Source of the DNA: O2-02-FULL-42-9 sp038043025 | GTDB taxonomy: Bacteria; Pseudomonadota; Gammaproteobacteria; UBA12402 | Assembly (NCBI GenBank): GCA_038043025.1 | Contig: JBBTCW010000078.1 | Coordinates: 1-31,177, forward strand | Length of the DNA: 31,177 bases | Reading direction: 5' to 3' | Shown: one piece after another, positions 6,608 through 15,814 of the stretch | Layout: each line of letters opens with the position of its first letter | Position numbering within the stretch: the first letter of the stretch is position 1 | Made by a program: the position numbers and the translations under genes | Notes under the pieces: generated by a model | Told to the model about the DNA's origin: nothing | Database searches by the model: none | The model's input: only the letters and a program-made list of their open reading frames with translations

Positions 6608-8143
6608 GACATAACAGATCGCAAAATAGATTGTTCCGTAGACGCCAAGAATGACAATGGCCTGTGAGAGGGGGTTCCAATGAGTGACTTGCAGTTTCAC
6701 TATCCATGCCAGTGCGGCTCCAACTATTGCAGCACTCCAGAGACTGAGTGTGAATGATAAGTTTATTCCTGTTTTGCCAATGCGTTTATTCAGTTGGGTG
6801 CGCAGAAGAATGAACTCAATCCAGCCGCAGAATCCAGAAGCGGCGGAAATGCCCGCAACTCCCCATCGGGAATTGATATGCAATAGCGCAGGAAGGTATT
6901 GCGATGCGCCGTATGCAAGAATAATCGTCAGAAATACGCGTATCGTCGCATAATAAAATGGGGTGCGCGTATCGCGAAGTGCATAATAAGTTGATGAATA
7001 AAGTCTGCTTAAGGTTGATGCGAGCAGTCCCACGGCAGCGCCGGCCAATATACTCCAAACATAGATGGAATCCTGGTGTGTAAATTTACCGCGCTGATAA
7101 ATTGCTGCAGCAACGACATCTCCCAGCGCGATAAATGCTACTGCGGAGGGGATGATGAAAAATGCAATTTGTCGTAGGCCATTGTTCAATCTTACGCGAA
7201 GTTTTTCTGCAATGTCTATTTCATTTCCGAGTGCGCTCGACATCGTCGGTAATGCAGCGGCGGATACAGACATGCCGAACAAACTGATGGGTAGTGTGAA
7301 GAGTGTTTGTGCATAGGTAAATGCAGAGAGTGCGCCGGAGGGGAGGAGTGTGGCGAGTATGTTGTCAACAAATGCACTGATTTGTATGACGCCGCGACTG
7401 ACGAATACGGGGATGAAATTTTTCAGTATCGTTTTGACGTGATGATTTTTTCTATCAAAAGAAAAATGGAGTGCTTGCGCCAGTTTAAAAACCATGGGAA
7501 GTTGGATGGCGACCTGAAGCGCGCTTCCTGCAACTGATCCGAATGCAACAATTTTAGCAAGTTGGTATTCTCCGTTTGACCGCCCAAATAGGATTAGTGT
7601 AGCTATAATGGATATATTCCATACCACGGGAGCGGCGTAGGAAATAAAAAATTTTCGATGACTATTAAGGATTCCCAAACACCAGGCAGAGAAGACCAGT
7701 AGTCCTGCGCCGGGGAATAGAATTTTTACTAAGACAATGGTTAGCGCGCGTTTTTCACCTGTAAAACCCGGGGCAATGGCATAAACTAAGTAGGGCGTGG
7801 TTAAAATGCCGAGTATAACAATGATTGAAACGAAGAGTCCGAGCAGGGTGCCTATGGCGCCCGCAACATGATCGGCTTCTTTTTCATTTCCTTCCGCCAT
7901 GAGTTTTGCATAGACAGGAATAAAAGAGGCAGACAGAACGCCTTCTCCAAACAGGTTTTGAAGAAAATTTGGAATGCGAAATGCGGCGCGGTATACATCT
8001 GCGGCAGAAGAATTTCCGAAATAGAAAGCAAATACGCTGTCGCGTATGACGCCAAAAATGCGAGAGAGAAAAATACCGCTAGCCACCGAGACGGCATGCC
8101 ATCTGGTATGAGAATATTGCGACGATTTTTTAGCAATAGACAT
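6572..8143 (-). CDS. murJ: Lipid II flippase MurJ (MviN)
   Basis: 523-aa inner-membrane protein of the MOP exporter superfamily that moves lipid II across the membrane for peptidoglycan synthesis. The N-terminal signature is clear (SRIFGVIRDSVFAFYFG, IPNFLQNLFGEGVLSASFIP), and some fourteen hydrophobic helices follow, which is normal family size. The conserved Arg/Asp of helices 1-2 (R-I-F-G-V-I-R-D and A-D-V-Y-R-A) are present. The start is ATG 8141-8143, 32 bases after the ychF stop. No strong ribosome-binding site is seen, so translation may depend on coupling to ychF. It is likely the last gene of the rplY-pth-hydrolase-ychF-murJ run. Its 3' end overlaps convergent vapC by 36 bases with no terminator between them. 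Confidence is high. Confidence 0.95.
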   Translation of the reverse strand: MSIAKKSSQYSHTRWHAVSVASGIFLSRIFGVIRDSVFAFYFGNSSAADVYRAAFRIPNFLQNLFGEGVLSASFIPVYAKLMAEGNEKEADHVAGAIGTLLGLFVSIIVILGILTTPYLVYAIAPGFTGEKRALTIVLVKILFPGAGLLVFSAWCLGILNSHRKFFISYAAPVVWNISIIATLILFGRSNGEYQLAKIVAFGSVAGSALQVAIQLPMVFKLAQALHFSFDRKNHHVKTILKNFIPVFVSRGVIQISAFVDNILATLLPSGALSAFTYAQTLFTLPISLFGMSVSAAALPTMSSALGNEIDIAEKLRVRLNNGLRQIAFFIIPSAVAFIALGDVVAAAIYQRGKFTHQDSIYVWSILAGAAVGLLASTLSRLYSSTYYALRDTRTPFYYATIRVFLTIILAYGASQYLPALLHINSRWGVAGISAASGFCGWIEFILLRTQLNKRIGKTGINLSFTLSLWSAAIVGAALAWIVKLQVTHWNPLSQAIVILGVYGTIYFAICYVLWHKKLTIKIL

Positions 8144-8175
8144 GAGCAGTCACACGAGTGTTAGGTTGATGGAAT

Positions 8176-9267
<1,092 letters not shown>

Positions 9268-9334
9268 ACCATTATCCTCGTTAATGAACGACGATTATAG
9301 AGGATCGCGTGGCGGCTGTGAATGCCTTTTGGGC

Positions 9335-10999
9335 TTATATTTTAGGCGCAGGTGCACTGCCTTCGGTAGGTTCGGGATTCACAGGCGGTTGTGGCGTTGT
9401 ATCTCCATGCTCTTTGTTAATCAATTCTTCTAGTTTTTGAGAATTAATTTCTGCTGGTGTATTACCGCTCAGACGATTCCAAAAAATATTGATGCGTCGC
9501 CAAAGATCGACGCCAAATTTTTTGTTTTTTTCGAGTGGCTTCGCATTTTCTAAAACAAATTTATAATCAGCCAGTAATTCCGAATTGCTGTTGTTGTCGA
9601 CTAGCGTTTGTAAAAGTTCTTTTGTTTTTGTTATCATGGCGAGACTTTTTTCTTTTTCAGATAAATTTTGTTTTTCCCCTATGATTTCAATTTCTTTAAT
9701 GATGTTGTTTGCAAGGTCATGGTGCTTGCCCTTCTTATTGCGATAGTTAATGTAGCGGTGTGCAACGGATGTTAAAACGCTTGATAAATTTGTTGCAGTA
9801 AATTGTTCAATTGTTTGATGGGCGTGAAAAGATGATGTTTCTTTATGATAGATGCCGCGAGGGGTTAGTATGTCGAGTGTTGTTTTTCCCGGATTGTCGA
9901 TGTTGCGATAAGTTGACTCATATTCAAAAAAATGATTATTTTGCAATAATTTAAATAGTTGGGGATGTTTTGTTTTAAGTGTGAATAATTCGTCTTTGAC
10001 TTTTTGTTTGTGGCTATCATCGACTTTCTCCTTGTCCTCGTTGTTCCTGTGGCCATAGGCATTTTCAAAATAGTAGTTAAACACGGTTGGATAGGCTTTT
10101 TTAAATAATTCACGTTCATGAATATTAATAAAAATATGTGAGTCTCGCACATAGCGTTCTCTATCTTTTTGTAAAAACCCTCTTGCTTTTCGCGGTTGTA
10201 GCCAATTGCGTGCGCGTGACAATGAAAATTTAACCGAATAGTTTTCTTTATTTTCGTGCATTTCGTCATAAAGTGATAGCATCTCTTTGTCGCTGAGTGT
10301 TTTAAAATCTGTTTCTGTGACAGAACCATTTGCGCTTTTTGTGAGAAATTTTGGTATGTTATTGAAGCGAGTACCATGTTGTGCCAAAAAATTATAAGCC
10401 ATTTGCCATCCAATTTGAGTGGATTGTTCGGGCTGTTTTTTTTCTTTGCTGCGATTAATGGCGCCGTGTGCGCCATACATAGGTAAAAAATAAGCACTGG
10501 TTTTGTCGGGCGCATCAAATTTTGTTCTGAAGGTTAAGTCTTGCGCGGTATAAAGCATACGTTCTTCGTGTGCCGAAATAAAACTTAACATGTTTTTAAC
10601 ATCGCCAGGAATATGTTGTGCATCATCATCACTTTTGTTTCGTAGACCTGCGACTGGGTCAACTTCTAAGAGGTTTATCTCGATAGGCGGCACTCTTCTT
10701 CTTTCCCGTTCAGGGTTGATCTCCTTTGCAATGATATTCGCCAAGCGTCGGCCTGTTACCGCGCCGCGACTATGGCCCATAATGTTGACGCGTGTATATT
10801 GATCACTCAGTCCCATCAGATAGCTCTTTGCTCGCTCGACTTGTTCGTCTATGTTGGTGCCGGCGATATTTGGGCCTTCAATAAGTAGACGGTCTTCTTC
10901 TGGTACCGCTTTTGCAAATTGCGATACGATTGTTTTTTTGGAGATTTCTTCCGCGGTGCCCATAAAGAAAATGGACAGTGTTTTTTGTGCATCGGGCAT
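9335..10999 (-). CDS. Alpha/beta hydrolase with GHSRG motif, possible effector lipase
   Basis: 554-aa protein. The N-terminal ~185 residues look like an alpha/beta hydrolase: the nucleophile elbow GHSRG (75-79, S77) follows strand VNIM, D114 lies in LLEVDPVAG, and H178 in MYGAHGAINR. This Ser-Asp-His layout, with HEERMLY before the His, parallels the DUF2235 / Tle1-type phospholipase effectors (G-x-S-R-G-A, D-T-V-G, G-x-H). The remaining ~370 residues are charged, helical and unrecognised, ending in a Pro-rich tail. There is no signal peptide. The start ATG 10997-10999 has only a weak GAGCTG upstream. It sits between pth and ychF with 67 bases on each side, interrupting a usually tight cluster, which suggests later insertion. 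A secreted host-directed or antibacterial lipase is an inference; an ordinary cytosolic esterase is possible. No immunity gene is evident. Confidence 0.7.
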   Translation of the reverse strand: MPDAQKTLSIFFMGTAEEISKKTIVSQFAKAVPEEDRLLIEGPNIAGTNIDEQVERAKSYLMGLSDQYTRVNIMGHSRGAVTGRRLANIIAKEINPERERRRVPPIEINLLEVDPVAGLRNKSDDDAQHIPGDVKNMLSFISAHEERMLYTAQDLTFRTKFDAPDKTSAYFLPMYGAHGAINRSKEKKQPEQSTQIGWQMAYNFLAQHGTRFNNIPKFLTKSANGSVTETDFKTLSDKEMLSLYDEMHENKENYSVKFSLSRARNWLQPRKARGFLQKDRERYVRDSHIFINIHERELFKKAYPTVFNYYFENAYGHRNNEDKEKVDDSHKQKVKDELFTLKTKHPQLFKLLQNNHFFEYESTYRNIDNPGKTTLDILTPRGIYHKETSSFHAHQTIEQFTATNLSSVLTSVAHRYINYRNKKGKHHDLANNIIKEIEIIGEKQNLSEKEKSLAMITKTKELLQTLVDNNSNSELLADYKFVLENAKPLEKNKKFGVDLWRRINIFWNRLSGNTPAEINSQKLEELINKEHGDTTPQPPVNPEPTEGSAPAPKI

Positions 11000-11066
11000 A
11001 ATTTTATCAGCTCATCGTATAGAGATATTATCAATATAGCTGAAAAATGAGAATTTAGCCGATAAA

Positions 11067-11645
11067 TTATGAGGTTTTTGAGTGTAAATTTTGAACAGCC
11101 AGTGACTGTTCATTGCCGAGAAAATCTGGCATCACACTGATCGCGTGATCGATCGCTGATTCGATGTTATGTTGATCGGATTTATTGGGCGTATGTAAAA
11201 CGTAATCCGCGACATCTTCTTTAACGCCGGGGTGGTTAATACCAATGCGCAGACGCCAAAAGTCAGGGCTGTGTAAATGTGCAATGACATCGCGCAATCC
11301 ATTATGTCCGGCATGTCCTCCGCCTTGTTTTAGTCGGGCAACGCCGGTCGGCAAGTCGAGCTCATCGTGCGCGATTAAAATTTCATGCGGTAGAATTTTA
11401 TAAAAATGTGCGATAGCTAAAACCGATTGACCACTTTCATTCATGTAGGTGGATGGAATGAAGACATCAATATTGTTTGAGTGTAGATTTAACTTGCCCG
11501 CTGATCCCTGAAATTTATTGTCGGGATATAACATAACATTGTGTGCTTGACGCAAACGTTCGACAAACCATACGCCGGCATTGTGCCGTGTCTCCGCATA
11601 TTTTGAGCCCGGATTACCAAGGCCGACGATGAGTTTGATAGACAT
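11067..11645 (-). CDS. pth: Peptidyl-tRNA hydrolase
   Basis: 192-aa Pth1 enzyme that recycles peptidyl-tRNA released prematurely from ribosomes by cleaving the ester bond between peptide and tRNA. Catalytic and binding residues are visible: N11 in GLGNPG, H21 in ETRHNAG, the conserved MNESG loop, and the Asp of AHDELDLP. The motif GGGHAGHNGLRD is intact. Size is normal. The start is ATG 11643-11645, with AGGA upstream; only 9 bases separate it from the rplY stop, so the two are co-transcribed. It is essential in most bacteria, and nothing in the sequence suggests decay. Confidence 0.97.
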   Translation of the reverse strand: MSIKLIVGLGNPGSKYAETRHNAGVWFVERLRQAHNVMLYPDNKFQGSAGKLNLHSNNIDVFIPSTYMNESGQSVLAIAHFYKILPHEILIAHDELDLPTGVARLKQGGGHAGHNGLRDVIAHLHSPDFWRLRIGINHPGVKEDVADYVLHTPNKSDQHNIESAIDHAISVMPDFLGNEQSLAVQNLHSKTS

Positions 11646-11654
11646 GTCGTTTCC

Positions 11655-12380
11655 TTACTTCTTATCTTTTCCTTTCTCCTTGTCCTTACCTTTCTCCTTC
11701 TCCTTGTCTTTGTCTTCAGCGCCTTCGGCGGATTCGTCAACTTTTTTCTCTGTCGTGATTTCGGTTTCAATGGCAACGGGGGCTGCTGTTTCTTCCTCTT
11801 CTTCGACAATTTTTGGAATATGGATAGTCACCACCGGTAATCCCGCATCTTTTTCTGAAGCCAGCTTAACGCCTTTTGGTAATTTTAAATCACCAAAATG
11901 AATGACTTGATCCAATTCTACATTGCCGACATCGACGTCGATAAAGTCAGGTAAGTTTGCCGGTAAACAAGAAATTTCCACTTCTTTTTCATAATGTAAA
12001 ACGGTACCGCCGCCGATTTTGATGCCGGGAGCAATGGTTTCGTTGATAAAGTGCAATTGGATCGTGCGGCTGATTGCTTCATCGGCTTTAACACGCAAAA
12101 AATCCATATGCAAAATTTGTTTTTTAAAGGGATGGCGCTGTAAGTCTTTCAGCACGACCTGTTGATCTTTGCCGTCGAGCTTAAGCGTCAAAATTCGAGA
12201 GTAAAAAGCCTCATCTTCTAGGGCTTTAATGACCTTATGGTGCTGCAGATTGATAGAAATCGGTGCTTGTTTGGCGCCATAGATAATGCCCGGTACTAGT
12301 CCGGTTTTTCGTAGGCGGCGGCTCGCACCTTTCCCTATATCGGCACGCATACTGGCTTCTAATGCAGTAATAGTGGACAT
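11655..12380 (-). CDS. rplY: 50S ribosomal protein L25 (CTC/TL5 form) with charged tail
   Basis: 241-aa L25 of the long, two-domain type. The N-terminal domain (about 1-95, starting MSTITALEASMRADIGKGAS) binds 5S rRNA. The beta-rich TL5/CTC domain (about 96-185, with INETIAPGIKIGGGTVLHY, then a DFIDVDV strand) follows. The last ~50 residues are a low-complexity tail of Lys, Asp, Glu and Gly ending KDKEKGKDKEKGKDKK. This tail is encoded by a short-period purine/pyrimidine-biased repeat (11655-11720) that could vary in length by slippage. The start is ATG 12378-12380, with GGAGAA upstream. It is first in the run leading through pth toward murJ. A promoter with TATAAT lies about 55 bases upstream. 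Confidence is high. Confidence 0.95.
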   Translation of the reverse strand: MSTITALEASMRADIGKGASRRLRKTGLVPGIIYGAKQAPISINLQHHKVIKALEDEAFYSRILTLKLDGKDQQVVLKDLQRHPFKKQILHMDFLRVKADEAISRTIQLHFINETIAPGIKIGGGTVLHYEKEVEISCLPANLPDFIDVDVGNVELDQVIHFGDLKLPKGVKLASEKDAGLPVVTIHIPKIVEEEEETAAPVAIETEITTEKKVDESAEGAEDKDKEKEKGKDKEKGKDKK

Positions 12381-12433
12381 AGCAGTTCTCCTGATTAATT
12401 TTTATACATTGGCTCGCGACCAAGCCAGAGGGC

Positions 12434-12461
12434 ATTATACCGATATTTGAGCAGATTTCTA
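12434..12461 (-). promoter_or_regulatory. Candidate promoter of the rplY-pth-ychF-murJ run
   Basis: On the minus strand a perfect TATAAT (12434-12439) has TAGAAA (12456-12461) 16 bases upstream, about 55 bases before the rplY start. The -35 is only a partial match. Confidence 0.5.
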
Positions 12462-12472
12462 TATATAAAATC

Positions 12473-12760
12473 CTCAGCTCAGAGATAAGCGAAACGAAGT
12501 TTCGCGTCCTCTGAGCTGAGACCGACCTGTTCGCATGAGTGTGGAGCGTGAACCGACATGCCGGTGGCATGTCGCAGTCGCGCGAACGTTAAAGGGGGAG
12601 AACAAAAGGCAGTGAAATTCTCCTGGATGCCGCGGTTAAACCGCGGCATGACAGAAAGTGTTATGTCATCCCGCGACTTGATCGCGGGATCCAGGGGAAT
12701 CAAAGTGCAGAACTAAAGCGTTCCCTGTATCCCGGATAAATGCTTCGCATTTTCCGGGAC
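12473..12760. repeat. Cluster of five palindromic elements
   Basis: Successive hairpins: CTCAGCTCAGAG (12473-12484) with CTCTGAGCTGAG (12509-12520), enclosing GCGAAAC/GTTTCGC; CGACATGCC (12554-12562) with GGCATGTCG (12566-12574); GCCGCGGTT...AACCGCGGC at about 12629-12648; ATCCCGCGA (12668-12676) with TCGCGGGAT (12682-12690); CCCGGA (12731-12736) with TCCGGG (12753-12758), enclosing ATGC/GCAT. The fourth and fifth are of the 'ATCCCGCG...CGCGGGATCCAG' kind dispersed in rickettsial and similar genomes. A decayed copy of the fifth lies at 24737-24775. Confidence 0.8.
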
Positions 12761-12854
12761 GACGGAGAAATGACAGGAAAAATAAAGCGGCGAGATTCGA
12801 AATGACAGTTTTTTCATAAGCTGGTATTCATCGTTAGGTGACCTAAATTTCATT

Positions 12855-13030
12855 GGCATATTTTTGATGGCATAACAACAATACCAACGAACACTCCATA
12901 AAATAATTTCGGGCTCATAATGTTTCCATTTGAAAGCTTTTGCTTTGCGCTTTTTCTGTTTCCTTCCTGGCAAGTTTTGTGAGATTATACGCTTAATCTA
13001 GGTTTAATAGCTAATTTTTGCAACGGAACC
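12855..13030 (-). mobile_element. IS6-family 5' end with transposase N-terminal fragment
   Basis: The terminal repeat GGTTCCGTTGCAAAAAT reads leftward from 13030. A TATAAT box and AGGAAGGAAAC follow, then codons for FKWKHYEPEIILWSVRWYC, the start of an IS6-type DDE transposase (consensus F-K-x-x-H-[FY]-x-x-E-I-I-L-x-x-V-R-W-Y). Homology stops after about 45 residues, near 12855, where unrelated repeat-rich DNA begins. The helix-turn-helix remainder and all DDE residues are missing, so the element is dead. It marks the left edge of the accessory island. Confidence 0.75.
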
Positions 13031-13153
13031 CATTTTTAAAGAGCTGGAAACACTTATAGAACACTCGTTTTCTGATAGCGCAAAGCAAAACGGACTTAAA
13101 AAATTTTACAGGAATCTAGATTAATAGTTGACGTTTAATGGAATAAGTTACCA

Positions 13154-13933
13154 ATGAAAATCGATATTTATTATATCAATGCATTTACTGACAAAGCTTT
13201 TAGAGGTAATCCTGCTGCCGTGTGTATTTTGGATGGTTTTTTATCTGAAGAGTTAATGCAAAAAATTGCAGCACAAAATAACTTATCTGAAACCGCATTT
13301 GTCGTGAAAACAGACAAGCAATATAAAATCCGATGGTTTGCTCCAGGGGGCGAGGTGAAATTATGTGGGCATGCTACGTTAGCATCAGCCCACCTTTTAT
13401 TTAATATTCTTGATCAAGAATTAGAATATATAGAATTTCAATCTGCGAGTGGATTGTTAACTTGTAAAAAAGAAAATGATGCTATTGTTCTTGATTTTCC
13501 TGCTCGCCCATATGAAAAAATAAAACCCTCGGCAATATTAATTGAAAGCATTAATGTTGAGCCAGAAGTAGTTTTGGGCTCTGATGATTATATTGTGGTT
13601 TTAAAAGATCAGGCTCAGGTCATTAATTTAAGCGTTAATGCAAATGGGCTTAAGCAACTAGATCGTCGCGGTGTTATTTTTACGGCTCCTGGAACGGATG
13701 TTGATTTTGTATCAAGAGTTTTTCATCCAAAGCTTGGGATTGGTGAAGACCCAGTATGCGGATCAGCTCATTGTGAACTAATGCCTTATTGGTGTGGTGT
13801 TTTTAATAAAACCAAATTACACGCTAGACAGCTTTCACCCCGAGGAGGAGAGCTGTTTTGTGAATTAGAAGGCGATCGAGTTTTATTAAAGGGAAAATGT
13901 AAAAGTTATCTTTCGGGAAAAATAGAATTTTAA
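13154..13933 (+). CDS. PhzF-family isomerase-like protein
   Basis: 259-aa protein of the PhzF / diaminopimelate-epimerase fold, two similar alpha/beta halves with the active site between them. Family marks are F-x-G-N-P-A-A-V near residue 20, the catalytic Glu E46 in NNLSETAFV, the GGEVKLCGHATLA loop, and GIGEDPVCGSAHC in the second half. PhzF itself isomerises a phenazine precursor, but most members, such as YddE/YfhB, have unknown substrates, and no phenazine genes are near. The ATG at 13154 has only a weak upstream purine stretch. The promoter may lie in the 120 bases after the IS6 end at 13030. It is immediately followed by a decayed mtnA and by mtnK. Family confidence is high; the substrate is unknown. 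Confidence 0.9.
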   Translation: MKIDIYYINAFTDKAFRGNPAAVCILDGFLSEELMQKIAAQNNLSETAFVVKTDKQYKIRWFAPGGEVKLCGHATLASAHLLFNILDQELEYIEFQSASGLLTCKKENDAIVLDFPARPYEKIKPSAILIESINVEPEVVLGSDDYIVVLKDQAQVINLSVNANGLKQLDRRGVIFTAPGTDVDFVSRVFHPKLGIGEDPVCGSAHCELMPYWCGVFNKTKLHARQLSPRGGELFCELEGDRVLLKGKCKSYLSGKIEF

Positions 13934-13952
13934 CCTCGCGTAGTTTTTATAA

Positions 13953-14219
13953 AGCTAACACTTTAATATCCCTTTTTATATTGCCTGCCTTTCTTCAACG
14001 ATTGACTTTTCAACCGCCACTGGATACGATACTGTCGTTGAAGAGCGAGGCAACGAAGAAGCCACTTCTTTTGGTAATAGGCGCACAGTGCCTGAAAACA
14101 TCTCAGTGCACAATCCCGCATTTGATGTGACATCTCGCAGGATGATCAAGGCGTTTATTGCTGAAAAAGGGATTGTCGCACCCCCGTTTGATGTTAATTT
14201 AAAAAAATTGTTTGGATAA
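13953..14219 (+). pseudogene. mtnA: C-terminal remnant of methylthioribose-1-phosphate isomerase
   Basis: From about 13965 the translation HFNIPFYIACLSSTIDFSTA, then TGYDTVVEERG, NPAFDVT and AFIAEKGIVAPP matches the last quarter of MtnA. MtnA converts 5-methylthioribose-1-phosphate to the ribulose form in methionine salvage. The consensus P-S-S-T-I-D and V-x-N-P-A-F-D-V-T are readable. A frame disruption occurs at GCTAACAC (about 13956-13963), where an in-frame TAA replaces an expected A-K-H. The N-terminal ~250 residues and the catalytic Cys are gone, lying where phzF now ends. The remnant stops at TAA 14217-14219, 13 bases before mtnK, and so preserves the ancestral mtnA-mtnK gene order. 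Confidence 0.75.
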
Positions 14220-14232
14220 TAAGGAGTTAACG

Positions 14233-15522
14233 ATGCCCTACGAGATTCTTACCAAAGAAACCATAGTAGATTATTTGAAAAAAACGGAATCGATGCGTAA
14301 ATTTTTTTCATCCTTTGATGCGCTTGATATTGAGGAAGTGGGCGATGGTAATCTGAATTTCGTTTATAAAATCACCAATCAAAAACAACCCACAGAAACA
14401 GTCGTCTTAAAACAAGCAGTCCCTTATTTGCGTTGCGCTGGCGAGACCTGGCCACTTAGCAAAGAACGCATGAATTTTGAAATTATGGCACTTGAAACAC
14501 ATAAGGAGCTACATCCCGAAGGCATCCCTGATATTTATCATCACGACAAAGAAATGTCGCTTGTGATTATGCGAAACCTGAATCGTCACAAAATTCTTCG
14601 AGGTGAAATGAATCAAGGAAAGATTTTTCCTCAATTAGCCGATCATATCTCAACCTTTCTGGCGCGCACTATTTTTCGCACCTCCGATTGGTATCTAGGA
14701 AGCCATGATAAAAAAGAATCTGTTAAACAATTTATTAATAAAGAATTATGCGAACTTACAGAAAATTTTATTTTTACCCATCCTTTTTATAATGCTTCAT
14801 CCAACAGTTACAGCCCCGACTTAACCCCCGAAGATATTAATTATATTCATAAGGATGGACGCGTGCGAATTGCTGTTGCTGAGTTACGCCATCGTTTTAA
14901 AACTGGCGCTGAGTGTCTTGTGCATGGTGATTTACATACAGGAAGCATCATGGTCAACGAAACGGACACTTACATGATCGATCCTGAATTTGCCTTTTAT
15001 GGCCCCGCGGGATTTGATCCCGGACTTTTTATAGGCAATTTGTTACTTGCCTATGTTGCCCATGGCTATCGACAAGAAGAGCTTCTTAAAAGAGATCCTT
15101 TGCCTTATCGCACTTGGATTCTAGACACGATTGTACAAACCTGGGAACAGTTTGTGACAAAATTCAACGCACTCTGGGAAGCTCATATCATTGCTTCTCA
15201 AGATCCCTTTTGGCATTATGAAGGGGCGCTCGCCGATCACGAAAAATTACGTCAAAATACCATTGACGGAATTTTTCGTGATGCCGTAGGCTTTGCGGGA
15301 TGTGAGATGGTCAGACGCACATTAGGAATTGCAAAAGTCAGTGATGTTAAGGAAATCGAAGATACTGAAGCTCGCGCAGAGCTTGAGCGATTATCATTAC
15401 AAATAGGTAAAGAATTAATAACCGATCGCCAACAAATAAAATCCATTCAGGAAGTCATTGATATTGCAACCAGGGTTTCGCCTTTAACCACTACCCCCGT
15501 TGCAAGTGTGAAGTGCTGTTAA
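14233..15522 (+). CDS. mtnK: S-methyl-5-thioribose kinase
   Basis: 429-aa kinase of the choline/aminoglycoside-kinase fold that phosphorylates 5-methylthioribose with ATP, a methionine-salvage step. Motifs: nucleotide loop GDGNLNFVYK (37-46), Lys60 in VVLKQA, the 'W-loop' Arg/Trp segment AGETWPLSKER, the catalytic loop VHGDLHTGS with D233, and the metal-binding DPE at 250-252. All expected residues are present and length is normal. ATG 14233 has AAGGAG 7 bases upstream; a TTG at 14212 in the same frame falls inside the mtnA remnant and is rejected. Neither a working mtnA nor the other salvage genes are in the window, so its product has no visible fate here. It may feed a pathway encoded elsewhere or use another thiopentose. 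Confidence 0.93.
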   Translation: MPYEILTKETIVDYLKKTESMRKFFSSFDALDIEEVGDGNLNFVYKITNQKQPTETVVLKQAVPYLRCAGETWPLSKERMNFEIMALETHKELHPEGIPDIYHHDKEMSLVIMRNLNRHKILRGEMNQGKIFPQLADHISTFLARTIFRTSDWYLGSHDKKESVKQFINKELCELTENFIFTHPFYNASSNSYSPDLTPEDINYIHKDGRVRIAVAELRHRFKTGAECLVHGDLHTGSIMVNETDTYMIDPEFAFYGPAGFDPGLFIGNLLLAYVAHGYRQEELLKRDPLPYRTWILDTIVQTWEQFVTKFNALWEAHIIASQDPFWHYEGALADHEKLRQNTIDGIFRDAVGFAGCEMVRRTLGIAKVSDVKEIEDTEARAELERLSLQIGKELITDRQQIKSIQEVIDIATRVSPLTTTPVASVKCC

Positions 15523-15582
15523 TCGCGCTAAGTTGCTCATGGGATTATATCGTATTAATGGATAAGCCCCAGAAAAAATAGC

Positions 15583-15709
15583 ATGGAAACAGCGGCTTCA
15601 ACAAAATATTGGCATGACTTAAAAAATGGCAAAATCCGATGCGATTTATGCCCGCGACATTGTCAATTAAAAAAAGGTCAACGCGGCTTTTGCGTTATTC
15701 GAGAAAGAC
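15583..15709 (+). pseudogene. N-terminal stub of an AmmeMemoRadiSam-type radical SAM enzyme
   Basis: METAASTKYWHDLKNGKIRC followed by DLCPRHCQLKKGQRGFCVIR matches the start of the radical SAM enzymes of the AmmeMemoRadiSam system. Those enzymes open with a Cys-rich C-D-L-C-P-R-x-C-x-L-x-x-G-Q-x-G-x-C motif before the CxxxCxxC cluster. After residue 42 the gene is cut exactly by the IS6-type terminal repeat at 15710, which supplies a stop at 15727-15729. The ~300-residue catalytic part is absent. The start ATG 15583 is preceded by only weak signals. The family call rests on this short but distinctive motif. Confidence 0.6.
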
Positions 15710-15789
15710 GGTTCCGTTGCAAAAATTAGCTGTTAAAACGAGATTCAGCGTATAATCTCACAAAACTTTCCAGGAAGGAAACAGAAAAT
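15710..15789 (+). mobile_element. IS6-family 5' terminal fragment
   Basis: GGTTCCGTTGCAAAAATTAG opens an 80-base segment closely matching the end at 12974-13030 (same CGTATAATCTCACAAAACTT and CCAGGAAGGAAACAGAAAA), in opposite orientation. It stops before any transposase codons. It interrupts the radical SAM gene and is itself followed by an IS5-type remnant. Confidence 0.8.
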
Positions 15790-15814
15790 GTGAAGGTTTT
15801 ATTAATTCATTGTT

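Noticed and set aside
9865..10518. 217-codon minus-strand frame inside the hydrolase gene
   Set aside because: Out-of-phase shadow on the same strand; Lys/His/Ile-rich with no domain, while the hydrolase frame has a full catalytic triad.
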